Shown piece by piece: positions 54,344 to 64,000 of a stretch of 64,000 bases of DNA. A model generated the notes under the pieces. It was not told the origin of the DNA. It saw only the letters and a program-made list of their open reading frames with translations, and made no database searches. The translations under genes and the position numbers were made by a program. Position 1 is the stretch's first letter; each line of letters begins with the position of its first letter. The DNA is from Pseudarthrobacter psychrotolerans (GTDB lineage Bacteria > Actinomycetota > Actinomycetes > Actinomycetales > Micrococcaceae): the NCBI RefSeq assembly GCF_009911795.1, contig NZ_CP047898.1, forward strand, positions 3,286,001 to 3,350,000, given 5' to 3'.

Positions 54344-55212
54344 CTAGTACTTTCGAAGGTTGAGACGGGGCTGGCCGTGCCAGCGGAATCGCAGAAAATC
54401 GATGCCGGCGCGGATGACGGCGTCCAGCGGCTCGGTGGCGTGGGACAGAGCACGGATGGCCAGGCCGCCGTCGAGCAGTGACATGCCCAGGTTGCAGCCC
54501 TCGGCAAGCGGCAGCAGCTCCTCATGCAGCTCGTTCAGCAGCGCGGCGTCCACGCGGGCATCCATGACCAGGAGGGAACCGACGTGGGTGTAGTCCTCGA
54601 GGAACGCCATGCCGTCTATAGGGGCGGCACCGGTCAGCGGGCGGATCAGCAGGTTGTCCAGCACCACCAGGCGCCCGTCGACCGAGATCTCGTTCCGCAG
54701 GCGGATTTCGTCGTAGCCGAACAGGGCGCCGTCCGGTGACCAGCCCGGGGTGACGATCTCGGCCATCACCAGCGAGGCGCTGCCGTGCATCTCAATCACC
54801 GTGGCCTGCCGGTAGGTTGCCCCGCGGTAGGCGATCAGCGGGTCCGGCACGGATTCCAGGCTCGCGTTGGGGCCGAGCCGGATGTGCGTGCGCTGTTCGG
54901 CACGGGTCCCAGGCGTGCGGTAGACCTTCGTCGCTGACTGTGTGGTCAGCAGGAGCCGGGCCCCGGTTTCCACTGTGATGTCGATTTCATACTCGTCGCC
55001 ACCGACGTACCCGCCCCGGGATTGACCACCACGTAACAGACCTGGCTGGTGTCATCAAGGTAGTGCGGCCGCAGGATGCGCAGCGCGCCCTGGTGGTACT
55101 GGCTCGTGGCGATGCAGCGATCGCCCCGCACACCTACGGTGAGGGCGAGCGTACCGGCGAGTTCGACGGCGGCGCGGCGCACCGGGAGTTCGGGCGCAGA
55201 CGCACCCGTCAC
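54344..55212 (-). CDS. ureD: Urease accessory protein UreD, one apparent frameshift
   Basis: The N-terminal frame ([31 protein letters not shown]) joins the C-terminal frame ([20 protein letters not shown]) once one G is restored in the run at 55014-55017, giving [12 protein letters not shown] and 289 aa. UreD forms the UreDFG complex that delivers nickel to apo-urease. It overlaps ureG by 4 bp. Confidence 0.88.
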
Positions 55213-55823
55213 TGGCGGAGGTCAAGCATGAGCACGTCGCGCCTGATCCAGTTGATGACGTGCTCCAGCCCCTCGTCGGTCTTGAGGTTGGTGAAGCAGT
55301 AGGGCTTGTTGCCGCGGAACTCAAGGGTGTCCGCCTCCATCACCGAAAGGTCAGCCCCCACATACGGGGCCAGGTCCTTTTTGTTGATGATGAAGAAGTC
55401 TGACTTGATCATTCCCTGGCCGGCCTTGCGCGGGATCTTCTCGCCCTGCGCCACGTCGATGATGTAGATCGAGAAGTCCACAAGCTCCGGGCTGAACGTG
55501 GCCGAAAGGTTGTCTCCCCCGCTTTCGATAAAGACGACTTCGAGGCCGGGGTGGCGCAGCCGCAGCTCCTCGACGGCGGCCGAATTCATCGACGTGTCTT
55601 CCCTGATGGCCGTGTGCGGGCAGCCGCCGGTTTCGATTCCGATGATGCGGTCCAGCGGCAGGATGCCGTTGGCCGCGAGGATCTTGGCGTCCTCGATGGT
55701 GTAGATGTCGTTGGTGATCGCGGCCATCGAGATCTCGCCGCTGAGGTGGCGGGTGAGGCGTTCCACGAGCTGGGTCTTGCCTGCGCCGACAGGACCGCCG
55801 ACGCCGATTTTGATGAGATTCAT
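55209..55823 (-). CDS. ureG: Urease accessory GTPase UreG
   Basis: 204 aa with the SIMIBI P-loop [19 protein letters not shown], the metal-binding [15 protein letters not shown] (Cys-Pro-His) and the NKKDLAP guanine-specificity segment. GTP hydrolysis drives nickel insertion into urease. Confidence 0.96.
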   Translation of the reverse strand: MNLIKIGVGGPVGAGKTQLVERLTRHLSGEISMAAITNDIYTIEDAKILAANGILPLDRIIGIETGGCPHTAIREDTSMNSAAVEELRLRHPGLEVVFIESGGDNLSATFSPELVDFSIYIIDVAQGEKIPRKAGQGMIKSDFFIINKKDLAPYVGADLSVMEADTLEFRGNKPYCFTNLKTDEGLEHVINWIRRDVLMLDLRQ

Positions 55824-55862
55824 GGTGCTCCTTGCGTATTGGGTGCGGCGAACCGCGAACTG

Positions 55863-56573
55863 CTAAGACATAAACATGCGGACGCGCTGGCGTTCGTGGC
55901 GCATCTGGGCGATTTCGAGGCCTGGGGCCGTGATCCCGAAGTCGTCCGCTTCGAGTGCCTGGATCCGGCGGACTGCATCCATGATCTTGGGATGCGTTCC
56001 CAGAAGTACACGCTGCCCGGCGTCCTGCCCTATGGGGATCGCACGGATGGCGTTTTGGGTCAGCGACGTGACCGCCGTGAAGAGGTAGCTCGCCAGCAAT
56101 TCCTCCAGCGGCACGCCCAACTGCCGGCCGGCAACGCCGAACGCGACCGCCGGATGCCCGGCGCAACGCCCGGATCCGACGTCGGCCGCGTAGCCCGCGA
56201 GCCGGGCACCCGGCGCCACTGTGCCGGCGATGGCCAGCATCCGTGCGCCCATCTTGGTCCCCGCCTCGCGGACCTCACGGGGCAGCGCCGCGGCGGCTAT
56301 CATCCGGTCGACCCGGGCAATGTCCTCCGCCGAGGACGCCTCAAACGCCAGCCGCAGGGCGAACCCGTCACTGTACGTCAGTTGGATGCCCACAAACTGG
56401 CTCAGCCAGCTGGCGAAGCTCGCTTCGCCGTCGATGAGTCCACGTTCCAGGAATGTTTCCATCCCGAAGGAATGGCTGAACCCGCCGGTGGGGAGCGCGG
56501 AGTCAGAGAGCTGCAACAGCGGCAGCAGGTACGACGGCGGCTCGTTCACGCGCTCAGTGGGTGTGTTCGGCAT
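55863..56573 (-). CDS. ureF: Urease accessory protein UreF
   Basis: 236 aa from ATG 56573, all-helical, with LLQLSDSALPTGGFSHSFGMET near the start and GRCAGHPAVAFGVAGRQLGV in the middle. It bridges UreD and UreG. The start lies inside the ureE end (20-bp overlap); an upstream ATG at 56624 gives unrelated residues. Confidence 0.93.
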   Translation of the reverse strand: MPNTPTERVNEPPSYLLPLLQLSDSALPTGGFSHSFGMETFLERGLIDGEASFASWLSQFVGIQLTYSDGFALRLAFEASSAEDIARVDRMIAAAALPREVREAGTKMGARMLAIAGTVAPGARLAGYAADVGSGRCAGHPAVAFGVAGRQLGVPLEELLASYLFTAVTSLTQNAIRAIPIGQDAGQRVLLGTHPKIMDAVRRIQALEADDFGITAPGLEIAQMRHERQRVRMFMS

Positions 56574-57039
56574 GGCGGAACGGCACGGGCACCACACGTT
56601 CCTGGCGCGAGTACGGCACCCCAACGTGGATCAGGTAGTCCTCGATCGTGTGGTCATACTGCACCACCATCACCTCGGCCGCGTACTCGCTGTCGGCGTC
56701 GAAGAACTGCGCCTGCATGTGCCGGTTGCCGAGGTTGTGCGCCACGACCCCCATTTCACGGATGCTGCGCGCGGCTATAACAAGGACGTCAGTTGCCAGG
56801 GCAGTCACCACGATGACCGTTTTGTGGTCGCGGAACAGGATGTCGCCGTCGCGGAGGTCCCGCACCGCGCCCGCGGAATCGCTGAGCCGGATGCCCAGCT
56901 CTCGGCCGTGGTCGGTGGACACGCGCTGGATTTTCTTGACGAGTTCCGCGCTCGGCAGCAGGACCTGCTCCTCGTGGAGGCCGGCCAGTTCGTCGTCGGG
57001 GAGATCGTGCCGGTTGGCGATGACGTGGTCGATGATCAT
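56554..57039 (-). CDS. ureE: Urease accessory nickel chaperone UreE
   Basis: 161 aa; the metal-binding domain shows LGNRHMQAQFF, and the protein ends RHAEHTH with a short histidine tail. UreE hands nickel to UreG. It lies 23 bp after ureC. Confidence 0.93.
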   Translation of the reverse strand: MIIDHVIANRHDLPDDELAGLHEEQVLLPSAELVKKIQRVSTDHGRELGIRLSDSAGAVRDLRDGDILFRDHKTVIVVTALATDVLVIAARSIREMGVVAHNLGNRHMQAQFFDADSEYAAEVMVVQYDHTIEDYLIHVGVPYSRQERVVPVPFRHAEHTH

Positions 57040-57062
57040 ATATGCCCCTTAGGGATATGTGT

Positions 57063-58775
57063 CTAAAAAAGGAAGTAGCGCTGCGCCATGGGCAGCACCG
57101 TCGAGGGCTCCGCCGTGATTGGCTCGCCGTCGACAGTCACCGAATAGGTTTCCGGGTCGACCCCGATATCCGGTGTCGCGCCGTTGTGTTTCATGTCTGC
57201 CTTGGTGAGGGTGCGGATCCCGCTCACCGGCCGGATCACGCGGCGCAGGCCCAGCTGTTCGGGGACTCCGGCGGCGATGGCGGCCTGGGAAAGGAAGGTG
57301 ATCGACGAGGTGTGTACCGCGGTGCCGAGTGCCCCGAAGTTGCCGCGCAGGACGCGTGGCTGCGGGGTGGGGATCGAGGCGTTGGGATCTCCCATAACGC
57401 TCATGACGGCCTGCCCGCCTTTGAGCACGAGCTCGGGCTTGACGCCGAAGAACATCGGGTCCCAGAGCACGAGGTCGGCGAATTTTCCCTCCTCGACGCT
57501 TCCGACCGAGTCCGCGATGCCGTGGGCGATCGCCGGGTTGATCGTGTATTTGGCCACGTAGCGTTTGAGCCGGAAGTTGTCGCCCACCTCGGGATCGCCG
57601 TCGAGCTTTCCGCGTTGGCGCTTCATGGCGTCCGCTACCTGCCAGGTGCGCAGGACCACCTCGCCGACCCGGCCCATGGCCTGGGAATCGGAGCTGGTGA
57701 TGGAGAAGATGCCCATGTCATGCAGCACGTCCTCCGCGGCGATGGTCTCCTTGCGGATACGCGAATCGGCGAAGGCCACATCCTCGGGGATGTCCGGGCT
57801 CAGGTGGTGGCAGACCATCAGCATGTCGAGGTGTTCGTCGATGGTGTTGACCGTGTACGGCAGGGTGGGATTGGTCGACGCCGGCAGGACGTTGGGCAGC
57901 GCCGCTATCTTGATGATGTCCGGGGCGTGCCCGCCGCCGGCGCCTTCGGTGTGGAACGTGTGGATGACGCGGCCGCCGATGGCCCGGATGGTGTCTTCGA
58001 CGAAGCCGCACTCGTTGAGGGTGTCAGAGTGGATGGCCACCTGCACGTCATACTCGTCAGCCACGCGCAACGACATGTCGATCGAGGACGTGGTGGCGCC
58101 CCAGTCTTCGTGCACCTTCAACCCGATGGCACCGGCCCGGATCTGCTCCGCGAGGGGCTCGATTGCACTGGCGTGGCCTTTGCCGAGCAGGCCGATATTG
58201 ATCGGCAGGTTCTCCACTGCCTGAAGCATGCGTGAAATGTGCCAGGCGCCCGGCGTCACGGTGGTGGCTTTGCTCGCGTCGCTCGGTCCGGTGCCGCCGC
58301 CGATCAGGGTGGTGATCCCCGACGCCAATGCCACCGGCACCTGATCGGGACTCACAAAGTGCACGTGCGTATCAATGCCGCCCGCTGTGAGGATCTTGCC
58401 CTCGCCCGCGATGATGTCGGTGGCGACGCCGATGGTGATGTTCACGCCCCGGGAAATCTGGGGGTTGCCGGCCTTGCCGATTTTGAAGATGTGCCCGTCA
58501 CGCAGGGCCACGTCGGCTTTATAGATGCCGGTGTAGTCAAGCACGATCACGTTCGTGATCACGGTGTCCGGAATGTCCTCGTCGCGGACCAGCTGCCCGT
58601 TCTGGCCCATGCCGTCACGGATGACCTTGCCGCCGCCAAACACCACCTCTTCACCGTAGTTGGTGTGATCGTGCTCAATCTCGAGGAACAGATCCGTGTC
58701 CGCCAGGCGAACGGCGTCGCCCGTGGTGGGGCCGTAGAGGTCCGAGTACTGTTTGCGGCTCAGCTCGAAGCTCAT
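57063..58775 (-). CDS. ureC: Urease alpha (catalytic) subunit
   Basis: 570 aa. Nickel ligands and active-site stretches are visible: [14 protein letters not shown], the carbamylated lysine in [23 protein letters not shown], and the flap VICHHL-type sequence [18 protein letters not shown]. It hydrolyses urea to ammonia and carbamate. It overlaps ureB by 4 bp. Confidence 0.97.
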   Translation of the reverse strand: MSFELSRKQYSDLYGPTTGDAVRLADTDLFLEIEHDHTNYGEEVVFGGGKVIRDGMGQNGQLVRDEDIPDTVITNVIVLDYTGIYKADVALRDGHIFKIGKAGNPQISRGVNITIGVATDIIAGEGKILTAGGIDTHVHFVSPDQVPVALASGITTLIGGGTGPSDASKATTVTPGAWHISRMLQAVENLPINIGLLGKGHASAIEPLAEQIRAGAIGLKVHEDWGATTSSIDMSLRVADEYDVQVAIHSDTLNECGFVEDTIRAIGGRVIHTFHTEGAGGGHAPDIIKIAALPNVLPASTNPTLPYTVNTIDEHLDMLMVCHHLSPDIPEDVAFADSRIRKETIAAEDVLHDMGIFSITSSDSQAMGRVGEVVLRTWQVADAMKRQRGKLDGDPEVGDNFRLKRYVAKYTINPAIAHGIADSVGSVEEGKFADLVLWDPMFFGVKPELVLKGGQAVMSVMGDPNASIPTPQPRVLRGNFGALGTAVHTSSITFLSQAAIAAGVPEQLGLRRVIRPVSGIRTLTKADMKHNGATPDIGVDPETYSVTVDGEPITAEPSTVLPMAQRYFLF

Positions 58776-59119
58776 TTGGTGTCGTCCTGCAGGGAGATCA
58801 GGCCGCGGCTTGGCTCGAGCGGGCCGTTGATGCGGTCCCGGAACCCGTAGACCGCACGCTCGCCCGAGAGTGCGAGCAGGTTGACCGTCTTGGCATCTCC
58901 GGGCTCGAACCGCACCGCGGTTCCCGCCGGGATGTCCAGCCGGAAGCCGTGGGCCGCGTCCCGGTCGAACTCAAGGGCATCGTTCACCTCGAAGAAATGG
59001 TAGTGCGACCCCACCTGGATGGGGCGGTCACCGCGGTTGATCACGGCGAGGGCGCGGGGAATGAGGCCCGCATTGCACGTCACGGGCTCCGTCCGAAGGA
59101 TGTATTCGCCGGGTTTCAT
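58772..59119 (-). CDS. ureB: Urease beta subunit
   Basis: 115 aa: [26 protein letters not shown] and [16 protein letters not shown] are standard beta-subunit segments. It starts 14 bp after ureA ends. Confidence 0.96.
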   Translation of the reverse strand: MKPGEYILRTEPVTCNAGLIPRALAVINRGDRPIQVGSHYHFFEVNDALEFDRDAAHGFRLDIPAGTAVRFEPGDAKTVNLLALSGERAVYGFRDRINGPLEPSRGLISLQDDTK

Positions 59120-59133
59120 GGGGGGCTCCTTGC

Positions 59134-59436
59134 CTAGCGAATGGGGTTGTGCACGGTGACGAGCTTGGTGCCGTCCGGGAACGTCGCTTCGACCTGGACG
59201 TCCTGGATCATGTCGGCGACACCTTCCATGACATCTTCCCTGGTCAGGATCGTGGTGCCATAGCTCATGAGGTCCGCGACGCGGCGTCCGTCGCGGGCGC
59301 CCTCGACCAGCTCATACGTAAGAATCGCGACGGATTCCGGGTGATTGAGTTTGAGTCCGCGTTTTTGCCGCCGTCGTGCAAGATCGGCAGCAACCACGAT
59401 CATCAGTTTTTCGCTTTCGCGTGGCGTCAGATGCAT
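59134..59436 (-). CDS. ureA: Urease gamma subunit
   Basis: 100 aa: [40 protein letters not shown] and [13 protein letters not shown]. It is the first gene of ureABCEFGD-nixA. The 204-bp upstream gap has no other gene and must hold the promoter. Confidence 0.97.
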   Translation of the reverse strand: MHLTPRESEKLMIVVAADLARRRQKRGLKLNHPESVAILTYELVEGARDGRRVADLMSYGTTILTREDVMEGVADMIQDVQVEATFPDGTKLVTVHNPIR

Positions 59437-59640
59437 AAAAGCCTCCTAATCATTCGCGATAAATCGCGAGCTCCCACTCGTTATCTACAACCGGCCAAAG
59501 AAGCGACCGGGAGGCCCGTGGATGACTGAAGACTATCAGAGTCCCGCCGGGATACACCCCGAGCGCCCGCCGTCGAATCTACGTCACCTATTGTGACCAG
59601 GATCCTCTGCGGGAAGGTATTAGTGCGGGTCACCCGAAGG

Positions 59641-60027
59641 TCAGGCTCGAACCCATTCCCGCACCAGCGCAACGAATTCGTCCTTCCGGGCCGCCGCAAC
59701 CTCCGCGCTTGGAAAAATCACCTGGCCACGGTCCTGCCCAATCATTTCCACCAGCCCGCTCCATTTGGAGGCATCAAAATCGAAGTCATTCTCGATGGCC
59801 TTTGCCCCGCGGTGAAAAAACAGCTGCACATGATGAAGCGGCCGCAAGTTGAAAGTGACGCGGTCAACAGAGTTGAAGCAGAAACTCGGCGCTTTCCACT
59901 TAATGCGCTCGGTGATTGCGTCATCCGCGTCCAGAATGGCCACCCGAAGGTTCTCAATCACAGGCCTAAACGGGTGGTCCAGCGACTCAAGGAACGAATC
60001 AACCACCGGGTTTCGATTTGGTGTCAT
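59641..60027 (-). CDS. DUF1801-family protein
   Basis: 128 aa; the YdhG-like fold shows PVVDSFLESLDHPFRPVIENLR, ITERIKWKAPSFCFNS and LFFHRGAKAIENDF. These proteins are small, cytoplasmic and of unknown role (related to iron-chaperone-like YdhG). It stands alone between the urease operon and a small plus-strand gene. Confidence 0.82.
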   Translation of the reverse strand: MTPNRNPVVDSFLESLDHPFRPVIENLRVAILDADDAITERIKWKAPSFCFNSVDRVTFNLRPLHHVQLFFHRGAKAIENDFDFDASKWSGLVEMIGQDRGQVIFPSAEVAAARKDEFVALVREWVRA

Positions 60028-60250
60028 GACGCATAGTCAAACACCTTCCCTATCCCTTCCCACCAAGGAAGTGCCGGGCTGCCCGGATCAGGGCTGAGGA
60101 GATTCAGAAGGCCCGGGTCCCGCCTGCGGCTCGGGCTGGAGTACTAGAGTGTCTTTCATCCGGGGATCGGGTAGTTTCCGCGGCCCCCGGGATCCGCGGC
60201 GAAGTCGCCGCCGGGTTGTGACTGTTGTTTCGTTCAAGCAAAGGATGATC

Positions 60251-60472
60251 ATGGCCGTTTCAATTGAGCTGGGCAAGAAACTCGACAAGGATTACGAGAA
60301 CAAGAGCCTGGAGGAAGTCCTGGACGCCCCGCCGTCCGCCCTGGCCGGCCTCACGGACAAGCACAACGAAGTCCTTGCCAGCATGGGGATCAAGACGGTC
60401 CGCGATCTCGGCAGCAACAAGTACTTTGCCATGGCAGGCGTCCTGGTGGCCCTGTCCAAGCACGTCGACTAA
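60251..60472 (+). CDS. Small conserved protein, helix-hairpin-helix-like
   Basis: 73 aa from ATG 60251 behind AAAGGA (ATG 60245 also possible). LEEVLDAPPSALAGLTDKHN followed by VLASMGIKTVRDLGSN resembles a single helix-hairpin-helix repeat as in proteins that touch DNA or protein partners. No catalytic residues. It is monocistronic, with an inverted repeat AAGGCCTGGC...GCCGGGCCTT downstream (60492-60526). Confidence 0.7.
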   Translation: MAVSIELGKKLDKDYENKSLEEVLDAPPSALAGLTDKHNEVLASMGIKTVRDLGSNKYFAMAGVLVALSKHVD

Positions 60473-60560
60473 AGCACCTTCACACATCAGGAAGGCCTGG
60501 CTGGGTGCGAACACCGGCCGGGCCTTCCTGGTTAATCAGGTCCGATGCTGGAGCTTTTAC

Positions 60561-61762
60561 CTAGTCCCGCACCAGCACATAGTGATCGATCACGTGGTCC
60601 GCGATGGCCATGCACGAGGTGGCTGCCGGCGACGGCGCATTCCGCAGCAGGGTTACCGGCCCTACCTGATCGACGGCAAAGTCGTCGAGCAGCGAACCGT
60701 CACGGCCCCAGGCTTGCGCCCGGACGCCGGCGGCCGTCTTCGCCGTCAGGTCCGACATGGTGAGCTCGGGAATGAAACGCTTCGCCTTCCGGTAGTAGAC
60801 GGACTTCACCAGCGATGCGCTTATCTCGTCGATGCCCATCCGCCAATGCTTCTTGGCCAGCGGAAGGGCCCCGGCCAGGTCAGGGACTGCCAGGTGTCCC
60901 TGAATGAGACCGTGCGCCAGCCATAGCCCTCCCTGGCCAGCGCCGGGACTGCGTTCGGGCCGACGTGGACGTCGTCGTAAACGCCACGGGTGAAGTGCAC
61001 GCCCAGGAACGGGAAACGCGGGTCGGGCACAGGGTAGATCATGCCCCTGACCAGATCGTTGCGTGCGGGATTCAGCTCCCAGTATTCGCCGCGGAACGGC
61101 AGGATTTTCGGCGACGGGTCGGCACCCACCAGGCGGGCGACGGCGTCGGACTGCAATCCGGCGCAGGCCATCACCCGGTCGAAGACATGTTCAGACACTG
61201 GCGTTACGACGCGCACTCCGGCCGGTTCGACGACCATTGACACCACCTCCTGCCCGAGGATGATGGTGCCGCCCGCCGTGCGGACGTCCTGTGCCATCGC
61301 TTCAGTTATGGCCGCGTAGTCGACGACGGCGGTGTGGGGTGAGTGGACCGCCGCCACACCTGCCACATGCGGTTCGATGTCGTGCAGCCTTGCCACGTCA
61401 TCGATGCGGACCATGTCAGGAACGCCGTTGGCCTGGGACCGCTTTTCGATTTCCGCCAGGGCGGGCAGTTCCGTTTCGTCGACGGCGACAACCAGCTTGC
61501 CCACCTCCCGGTAGGGAAGGTTCTTCTCCCCGCAGTACTCTTCCAGCGCGGAGCGGCCCGCTACGCATAACTGCGCTTTGAGCGAGCCTTCGGCGTAGTA
61601 GAGGCCGGCATGCACCACCCCCGAGTTGTGGCCGGTCTGGTGCGCGGCCAGCCGGTCCTCCTTTTCGAAGACGGTGACGTCCCCGATCCCGCGCTGCATA
61701 AACGCCCGGGCGACGGCGATGCCCACGATCCCGCCGCCGATGATTCCAATGCGTTCGCTCAC
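60561..61762 (-). CDS. lhgO: L-2-hydroxyglutarate oxidase, one apparent frameshift
   Basis: The FAD-binding DAO fold opens IGIIGGGIVGIAVARAFMQR; HQTGHNSGVVHAGLYYAEGS and GVHFTRGVYDDVHVGPNAVP are typical of LhgO. The frame shifts at CCCC 60869-60872; restoring one base joins WPG to LAKKHWRMGIDEI and gives 400 aa. It oxidises L-2-hydroxyglutarate to 2-oxoglutarate, passing electrons to the quinone pool or oxygen. Confidence 0.85.
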
Positions 61763-61825
61763 GTCAGGCCGTCCTTATCGCCGGGGTTTGACCAGCGTAT
61801 AGAACGGGCATCCGGACGGGAAGTG

Positions 61826-63594
61826 TCAGCCGATCAGCGCCAGCACGGCTCCCGCGTTCACAACGCCGCCGGCGTCTGCGCGGATCCCGGTCAGCGTACC
61901 GGCGCGGTGCGCGGTCACCTGGGTCTCCATCTTCATCGCCTCAAGAACGACTACGGCGTCGCCCGCCGACACCTCGGCGCCCGGCTCCACGAGCCACTTC
62001 ACCACAGTCCCGGCCATGTCCGCGCGCAGCTCGCCGGGATCAGCGGCGCCAGCACCGCCGTCGGCAGCGCCATCCAAACCAACCCCGTCAAGGGAAACAC
62101 CGGCCGGAACGGCCGCACCGGAGCGCGCCCAGCCATCCAGCAGGTCAGCGGGCAGCCCGACGGCGAGGCGCCGGCCGTCGACGTCAACGGTAATGGTGCG
62201 CCGCTGACCGTCCGGAACGGACGTGCCGAACTCCGGATCCGCCGCGATGGAATCTGCGAAGTCAGTCTCGATCCAGCGTGTGTGGATGCCAAGCGCGGTC
62301 TCGGACGTGAAGTCCGGCGCCTGGACCACGGCCCGGTGGAACGGCAGGACTGTGGCCACGCCGGTGATTTGCATTTCGGCGAGGGCGCGGCGGGCACGGC
62401 GGAGCGCCTGCTGCCGGTCGGCGCCGGTGACGATCAGCTTGGCCAGCAACGAATCGAACTGCGGCGCCACGATGGAGCCGGACCGGACCCCGGCGTCCAG
62501 GCGGATGCCCGGACCCGTCGGGCCGCTGAACGTCGCGATGGTTCCGGGCGACGGCAGGAAGCCCCGGCCCACGTCCTCCGCGTTGAGCCGGAACTCAAAC
62601 GAGTGGCCGCGCGGCTGGGGATCGGCGGTTAAGCGCAGCGGCTCACCGGCGGCAATCCGGAACTGCTCCTGGACCAGGTCCACGCCGGTGGTCTCCTCGG
62701 TGATGGGGTGCTCCACCTGCAGGCGTGTGTTCACTTCGAGGAACGCGACGGTGCCATCGGCAGCCACCAGGAACTCCACCGTCCCGGCCCCGAATAGGAG
62801 GCTTCGCGGCAGACTGCCTTGGCGGCGTCGTAAATCTGGTGGGTCTGCTCTTCGGTCAGGAAGGGTGCGGGGGCCTCTTCCACGAGTTTCTGGTGCCGGC
62901 GCTGCAGCGAGCAGTCGCGGGTGCCCACCACCACCACGTTGCCGTGCTGGTCCGCCAGGACCTGGGCCTCCACGTGCCGGGGCCGGTCCAGGTACCGCTC
63001 CACAAAGCACTCGCCGCGGCCGAAGGCCACCACCGCTTCGCGGACCGCGGAATCGAAGGATTCTTCGATCTGGTCCATCTCGCGGACCACTTTCAGCCCG
63101 CGTCCGCCGCCGCCGAAGGCCGCCTTGATGGCGATCGGCAGGCCGTGCTCCTCGGCGAACTTGCGGACCTCCGCGGCAGAATCCACCGGACCGTCGCTGC
63201 CGGCCACCAAGGGGGCGCCGGCACGGACGGCGATCTCGCGCGCTGTGATCTTGTTGCCCAGCTGGAGGATGGCCGCCGGGGTGGGGCCGATCCAGGTCAG
63301 GCCGGCGTCCAGGACTGCCTGGGCAAAACCGGCGTTCTCGGACAGGAAACCGTAGCCCGGGTGCACGGCGTCCGCCCCTGATTCCTTGGCCACGCGCAGG
63401 AGGTTGGGGATATCGAGGTACGTTTCCGACGGCGCGTTGCCGCCCAGGCTGTACGCCTCGGTCGCGCCGCCCACGTGCATGGCGTCGGCATCAACGTCGG
63501 CATACACAGCCACGGACTCCAGTCCGGCGTCTTCGCAGGCGCGGGCGATGCGGACGGCGATTTCTCCGCGGTTGGCGATCAGGACCTTACGCAT
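61826..63594 (-). CDS. Biotin carboxylase with C-terminal carrier domain, one apparent frameshift
   Basis: [20 protein letters not shown], the ATP-grasp glycine loop [11 protein letters not shown] and [18 protein letters not shown] show a biotin carboxylase; EAMKMETQ near the C-terminus is the biotinylation site. The frames join at CCCC 62788-62791 if one base is restored ([12 protein letters not shown]), giving 589 aa. The neighbouring PxpC-type gene suggests a role in a 5-oxoprolinase/urea-amidolyase-like carboxylase set rather than an acyl-CoA carboxylase; both are possible. Confidence 0.82.
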
Positions 63595-63601
63595 CAGATG
63601 C

Positions 63602-64000
63602 TCACTTTGTCTGGGAAATGTTTGGGTATGATTCGGACAAGCTGGTGGGCAGCCCGTAGCCGGGGGCCCAGCGGAACCGGATGGACCCGCCGATGGGAAC
63701 CTGGGCGGCCAGGTCCAGCTGGTGATCCACCACGACGGCGATCACAGGGTAGCCGCCGGTGATGGGGTGGTCGGCCAGGAAGAGAACCGGCTGTCCCTCC
63801 GGCGGAATCTGCAGCGCGCCGGCCATGGTTCCCTCGCTGGGCAGCTCCCCGTCCCGGCTCCGGCTGAGCGGCTGGCCGTCCAGGCGCATGCCCACACGGT
63901 TGGAGCGGGGCGTCACCGCCCACTCCTGGGAGCAGAGTGATTCCAGTGCTGCGGCGTCGAACCAGTCATCGCGGGGTCCGGGAACGATGTCCAGGACCGT
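63602..64000 (-). CDS. Carboxyltransferase/PxpC-type subunit, partial
   Basis: C-terminal about 132 residues of a gene entering from the right edge. [33 protein letters not shown] and [16 protein letters not shown] are characteristic of the allophanate-hydrolase subunit 2/5-oxoprolinase subunit C family. It ends 7 bp before the biotin carboxylase start, so they are co-transcribed. The last 20 or so residues look atypical and may hide another frameshift. Confidence 0.78.
   Translation of the reverse strand, partial: TVLDIVPGPRDDWFDAAALESLCSQEWAVTPRSNRVGMRLDGQPLSRSRDGELPSEGTMAGALQIPPEGQPVLFLADHPITGGYPVIAVVVDHQLDLAAQVPIGGSIRFRWAPGYGLPTSLSESYPNISQTK

Noticed and set aside
57042..58235. A 397-codon open frame opposite ureC
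   Set aside because: It is antisense to urease alpha, whose catalytic motifs are intact; no domain is recognisable on this strand.
1..64000. CRISPR arrays, rRNA or tRNA genes
   Set aside because: No regularly spaced short repeats or cloverleaf/rRNA-like sequences were found by eye on either strand.

Overview
The window looks like chromosome from a high-GC Gram-positive bacterium of the Micrococcaceae (Arthrobacter, Paenarthrobacter or Pseudarthrobacter type). The signs are very high GC with matching codon use, frequent GTG/TTG starts, a mycothiol-dependent formaldehyde dehydrogenase, an OpcA partner for glucose-6-phosphate dehydrogenase, an Arthrobacter-type copper amine oxidase and an apparent actinobacterial MptB mannosyltransferase at the left edge. 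The genus call is inference; no rRNA or other marker gene is present.

Layout. Positions 1-7.5 kb are ordinary chromosome: an MptB fragment, a SulP anion transporter, a diguanylate cyclase, and a two-component system divergent from an FtsX-type ABC exporter. Positions 7.7-26.9 kb hold a ribulose monophosphate (RuMP) methylotrophy island. On the plus strand are gap, a cupin and pfkA; facing them on the minus strand are fba, rpiB, rpe, tal and tkt. A LuxR-type regulator follows, divergent from tkt, then formate dehydrogenase, a metallo-beta-lactamase hydrolase, S-(hydroxymethyl)mycothiol dehydrogenase, opcA, zwf and a 71-aa protein, and finally hxlA (hexulose-6-phosphate synthase) and hxlB (6-phospho-3-hexuloisomerase). 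Positions 27-37 kb hold the methylated-amine module: a FadR-type regulator with a cache-domain protein, an APC permease, an EutQ-like cupin, dimethylamine monooxygenase dmmABC, a copper amine oxidase, a DUF5134 membrane protein and a 51-aa cysteine-containing protein.

Together these genes describe one route. Dimethylamine is N-demethylated by DmmABC to methylamine plus formaldehyde. The copper amine oxidase converts methylamine to formaldehyde, ammonia and hydrogen peroxide. HxlA and HxlB fix formaldehyde onto ribulose 5-phosphate, and Pfk, Fba, Tkt, Tal, Rpe and Rpi regenerate the acceptor. Excess formaldehyde is oxidised through the mycothiol dehydrogenase, hydrolase and formate dehydrogenase. 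No pgi or gnd is present, so those steps must be encoded elsewhere.

Positions 37.2-48 kb are a rearranged zone. It contains two complementary IS110 halves in opposite orientation, scraps of IS21 and IS256 transposases, a TetR regulator with two cupins, an intact IS21-family element (istA/istB) that splits a BCCT transporter gene, and a decayed second copy of the cupin-dmmA-dmmB-dmmC segment whose dmmC start is fused onto the BCCT gene. Five GTGA-N6-TCAC (Crp/GlxR-type) sites lie upstream of the amine operons.

Positions 48-64 kb return to ordinary chromosome: a hydrolase, a MarR/MFS pair, a Bcr/CflA transporter, a Phd/RelE toxin-antitoxin pair, arfB, a NixA-type nickel transporter with ureD-G-F-E-C-B-A, DUF1801, lhgO, a biotin carboxylase and a PxpC-type partner.

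Quality note: eight otherwise intact genes carry apparent -1 frameshifts (nine sites), each explained by one missing G or C in a G/C run. This points to base-calling errors rather than pseudogenes.
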